From contig NC_133897.1 of NCBI RefSeq assembly GCF_964199755.1, positions 132,746,125 to 132,810,124 on the forward strand: a stretch of 64,000 bases of DNA, in the 5' to 3' direction. The notes under the pieces are model-generated. The model searched no databases, had not been told where the DNA came from, and saw nothing but the letters and a program-made list of their open reading frames with translations. This DNA is from Larus michahellis (lineage: Eukaryota; Chordata; Aves; Charadriiformes; Laridae). Shown here one piece after another: positions 60,762 through 64,000 of this stretch. Made by a program: the position numbers and the translations under genes. Each line of letters opens with the position of its first letter. Positions within the stretch are counted from its first letter, which is position 1.

Positions 60762-61181
60762 CCTATGAAGACAGGCTGAGAGAGTTGGGGTTGTTCAGCC
60801 TGGAGAAGAGAAGGCTCTGCGGAGACCTTATAGCGGCCTTCCAGTACCTGAAGGGGGGCTACAGTAAAGATGGGGAGGGGCTCTTTGTCAGGGAGTGTAG
60901 TGATAGGACAAGGGATAACTGTTTTAAAGTGAAAGAGGTTAGATCTAGGTTAGATATTAGGAAGAAGTTCTTTCATGTGAGGGTGGTGAGACACTCGAAC
61001 AGGTTGCCTGGAGAAGTTGTCAATGCCCCATCCCTGGAAGTGTTCAAGGCCAGGTTGGGTGGGGCTTTGCGCATTCTAGTCTAGTGTCCCTGCCCATGGC
61101 AGGGGGGTTGGAACTAGATGATCTTTAAGGTCCCTTCCAACCCAAACCATTCTATGATTCCATGATTCTACGATTCTATGA
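60762..61181 (+). mobile_element. CR1 LINE 3' end, well preserved
   Basis: Sense CR1 from 'cctatgaagacaggctgagagagttggg' region through ORF2 C-terminus (60785-61084), the UTR 'ggttggaactagatgatctttaaggtcccttccaaccc' region, and the tail of ATTCTATGA-type repeats ending near 61181. Length about 420 bases, 5'-truncated. It is the same or a close subfamily as the copy at 36972-37745, with an uninterrupted frame, so it is among the youngest repeats here. Confidence 0.95.
60785..61084 (+). pseudogene. CR1 ORF2 C-terminal remnant (open, 99 codons)
   Basis: Encodes the end of the CR1 ORF2 protein with blocks LFSLEKRRL, FQYLKGGY, DGEGLFVREC, RLDIRKKFF and SLEVFKARLGGAL, then the natural stop. Same length as the copy at 37414-37713 and identical at 78 of 99 positions by eye. 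Only the tail past the reverse transcriptase core is present, so it is inactive. Confidence 0.9.
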
Positions 61182-61204
61182 ATGTCACCATTTTACTGAC
61201 CCAA

Positions 61205-61510
61205 GACTGAAGAGAAGGTTTCAGGTAGATCCAAATAGCAACCTTCCAATACCTAAGAAGAGGTCATCAAAAGACAGAGCCAGGCTCTTCACAATGAGAG
61301 GACAAAAGACGATGGACACATATTGAAACATATGAGGACAGTGGAGCAGTGTAAGAATCCATCCAGAGAGGCTGTGCAGCTTCCATCTTTGGAGGTTTTT
61401 CAAGATCTAACTGGATAAACCCCAGAGGTCACCCTATTTAAATAGGTGGTTGGACTAGAGACCTCCTGAGGTCTCTTCCAAAGAGAGTTTTCCTATTATA
61501 CTGTATCATA
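61205..61510 (+). mobile_element. older CR1 LINE fragment
   Basis: Directly after the young copy comes a second sense CR1 piece: 'agaagaggtcatcaaaagacagagccaggctcttcacaatgagaggacaaaag' region (61255-61310), 'gagaggctgtgcagcttccatctttggagg' (61368-61398) and 'ggttggactagagacctcctgaggtctcttccaa' (61446-61481). The coding frame is broken. The tail is degraded, so this insertion is much older than its neighbour. Confidence 0.8.
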
Positions 61511-61514
61511 CCTC

Positions 61515-61760
61515 CTGTTAGTTTTCTCTTTTCCAAAGAGAAAATTCCTTCCTCATACAGAAACCATTGTCTACCTTTGATCATTTTTGTTGCACTCCTA
61601 CTTTTTACTGTGTCCTTTTTGATACAGGGCAACAAGAACTGCACGTGCTTTTCAGGAGAATGTGCACTAATGAAATGCACAGAGATGTTTACTGCTGTGT
61701 TCCTTAGTCCACAGTAGTATCTTTGTCCTAGTCTATTTGCCCTTTTGACTAGACCTCACT
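61515..61760 (-). mobile_element. probable ancient CR1/L3-like LINE fragment
   Basis: Plus-strand antisense features such as 'gatcatttttgttgcactcctac' near 61578, 'gggcaacaagaactgcac' near 61627 and 'tttgcccttttgactag' near 61735 resemble the ORF2 region of older CR1-related LINEs shared across amniotes. Divergence is high and assignment rests on these short blocks, so the boundaries are approximate. Confidence 0.5.
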
Positions 61761-64000
61761 ACGGAGTTGATATTTTCAGATGATTGTATACAGTAATCCA
61801 ATAGCTGCAGGTAGATGAAGACCTATCAAATGATTACAGCAAATTTAGAAGCCATCATTTTGTAGATATGAATAAATCTGGGTTTGCTCGTGTGTATTTC
61901 TTTGCAGGTATTGACCGTGGTTTTCATCTGTTGTCTAATGTCTAATATTGATAACTCCTCTTGCAGTACTTTCAGTCAGGATAGTTTTGAACTAATCTGA
62001 TTTTTTTTTGTATCATACGAAAGTTTCATTACAGCTTGAACAATAATGCAAATTATATATTTGTTTCATATTATGCTTTTGTCTGCTTTCAAGGCACCTC
62101 AAAACCTATTAGAAAATGAAAAATCACCAGATAGCATGCAGATCAAGGGAGAATGAAGATAGAAAGTTTCGTTACTAGTGTCCATGCTTTTCTTCTTTTA
62201 AATACTTTTTTCTTTGTTATGGTTTTAGACACAACTTGCCGGGGCTAAGGCCAGGGGTTTTTATTATTCTAGTTGGACATGGCTTCCATTTCTGTGGGAT
62301 GACTGCTGTATTAGCCTCCTTTACTTTGACATCTAACCTTGATGTTGTTGTATTGTGCGTTTCAAGGTTATTTGGCTTGGCAGACCGTTTATTCAAAGCC
62401 TCTGTTGTCATATGTCTCCATACCTTTTGTCTATTCCAAATAAATTTCCATTAATAAAGTTTATAGTGTAGTTTAATAATTACATATTAGACCAAGTCAC
62501 ATATATCTCAGGATGAACTCAAGAATTGCTTCTCATTTTGTGTATTCTCTAATTTGTTGTTCATAGAAGAAATCATTTATGGCATCTAAAACCACAGTCT
62601 TTGTGTGAGGTTTTCATGACATCTACTTAACCCGCCCAATAGACTGAATTCTTCCTTCAGCTTTCACAGTCTCTACACTGCTATGGCTATGTGGCTACTT
62701 TTATGTACTTATTACGGAAGCTGTGATGGGTTGTGAAGGGAAGGGTTGCAAGATTTAAGCTACTGGGGAAATCTGGCTGCTTTTCTAAAGGAAGATTTGA
62801 CCGTGTCAAGAGTGCTTGCATCATTTTGATCCCTCAGTGGTTCCTGATGCCCTATTAATGTGGCATTTCTTCATTAAAGGCTTATGTTTAAGACTAGTAA
62901 TACAATACAGCAAACAATCTGTAAATACTTTATTTCTGCATTATCATTGATTTTATTTTTTTAAATAAGCATGGGGTTGACATTTGGGTTTGGTTTTTTT
63001 TTTCCTGACTGAAGCTCTGAAACCATTCAGCTGTTTTCAGAGCCTGGAATGTTGACACCAGGATGTAAGCCCCAGAGCTAGAAGGCTTCAAGAGAAAAAC
63101 ACTAATCAGTAGGGAAAGGGAAAATTACTTTTTAAATTTCATTTACATAAATTACAGCTTTGCTCAGAAAAGCTTTTTCCAGTGTTTTCAGTTATGTTTT
63201 TTGGAATGTGTTTGTATTCTGGCTGTGGAAACACAGTGTCGTTACTGAGTATGCAGGTACAGATGTTCATGGAAAGGGAATAATGTTGCAAGAGAGAGAT
63301 CCTCAGGCGCTTGTGCGTTCATAGTACTGAAATGTAAAAAGTAACTACCACATTGTCCTGGACCGTAAAAACTGTCCAGATGAGAAGATGAAAAGAATGA
63401 CCACAGCCAGATGGAGCCGAACGTCTTTCATTCCAAACCACAAGAAAAAAAGTATATCCACCTACCAAGGGAAGTTTCTTCAAGCTGAGGCCTTGAATAA
63501 GTCTTGCAAAATGATGTGAATTTTGTTAGATCAGAGCCTGCAAAGCCACACAGCCTGCGTCTATGGACTACGCATTACATATTAGATGGCTTTTATGAAA
63601 AGTCTTTCTAGCCAGTTTTATGGAGACCTCACTGAAAAAGAGTAACCCAATAAGAGACCAGTGAAAGGGGGAGATCATCTGGTTCCTATTAGTGACTGAG
63701 GCCACCTTTGTGCTGAACTCTGAAGGAGTTAAGGCAAGAAAAGAAACTCAAGACGTTCAGATTTTGGTACACTCTTACCAAAACCCAGGGAGAGAAGTCA
63801 GTGAAACTTGCACTTAGATTCAGGGCTGTCCAACAGTTGGCTGCACTGAACGTTAAGTCACTACCTGAGAAGCATTTTCATACTGCTTGGAAAGACACTT
63901 AATGGACACTGCTGCCTGTGTGACAAATGGGACTTTACCTAAGAGTTATTTTCACTCCAACCTTCGGCCCTGGGCTGGGATGGAAGTAGTTTAGGGTACT
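61761..64000. other. non-coding interval
   Basis: AT-rich unique sequence to the end of the window. T runs near 62000 and 62994-63003 are the only low-complexity features; no gene, RNA or repeat family recognised. Confidence 0.5.

Noticed and set aside
1..64000. tRNA, rRNA, snRNA, CRISPR arrays, plasmid or phage features, viral gene remnants other than LTRs
   Set aside because: No A/B-box with an acceptor stem, no conserved ribosomal or spliceosomal RNA blocks, no regularly spaced repeats and no retroviral gag, pol or env frames were seen on either strand by eye.

Overview
This window reads as a bird autosomal or sex-chromosome segment that is almost entirely non-coding. The evidence is repeat content: at least seven fragments of the avian LINE CR1 (with the diagnostic 3' tail of the ATTCTATGA type), and two long terminal repeats of one avian endogenous retrovirus family (TG...CA ends, family resemblance to ERVL-type LTRs common in neoavian genomes, judged from memory). 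There are no bacterial-type operons, no tRNA, rRNA or CRISPR structures, and no open reading frame longer than 155 codons. Base composition is AT-rich with few CpG, as expected for introns or intergenic DNA in a bird.

Layout. 1-250 may hold the 3' end of a plus-strand gene: a phase-0 exon end, a 72-nt intron with a good polypyrimidine tract, a 12-codon last exon and an AATAAA. 250-18,000 is mostly unique sequence with a GGTTT-type low-complexity block (2457-2549), an ORF-dense patch (5507-6480), a perfect steroid-receptor palindrome (14358-14372) and an octamer pair (15474-15487). 18,225-18,660 is an old CR1 copy. 21,090-21,400 is a small CpG-rich patch. 26,965-27,705 is another old CR1. 29,279-29,511 holds the most compact gene-like arrangement: TATA box, ATG with a hydrophobic leader, 55 codons, stop and AATAAA. 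31,223-31,804 is a minus-strand solo LTR; 32,787-32,993 a long TTCC microsatellite; 35,024-35,097 and 36,386-36,442 are two long hairpins. 36,972-38,345 is a repeat cluster: a fairly young CR1 split by a solo LTR with a 5-bp target duplication, a tandem palindromic repeat, and an older CR1. 43,198-43,503 is a further CR1 3' end. 52,099-56,897 contains four exon-like segments whose phases agree. 60,762-61,760 is a second cluster of CR1 pieces in mixed orientation.

No established protein-coding gene is recognised. All exon-level calls are low-confidence because exon-like segments bounded by AG and GT occur by chance many times in 64 kb; they are recorded so that they can be tested against transcripts or other bird genomes. 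No convincing new multi-gene system was found. The best leads are the small secreted-peptide-like unit near 29.3 kb, the hairpins at 35.0 and 36.4 kb, and the nested CR1/LTR insertion at 37 kb.
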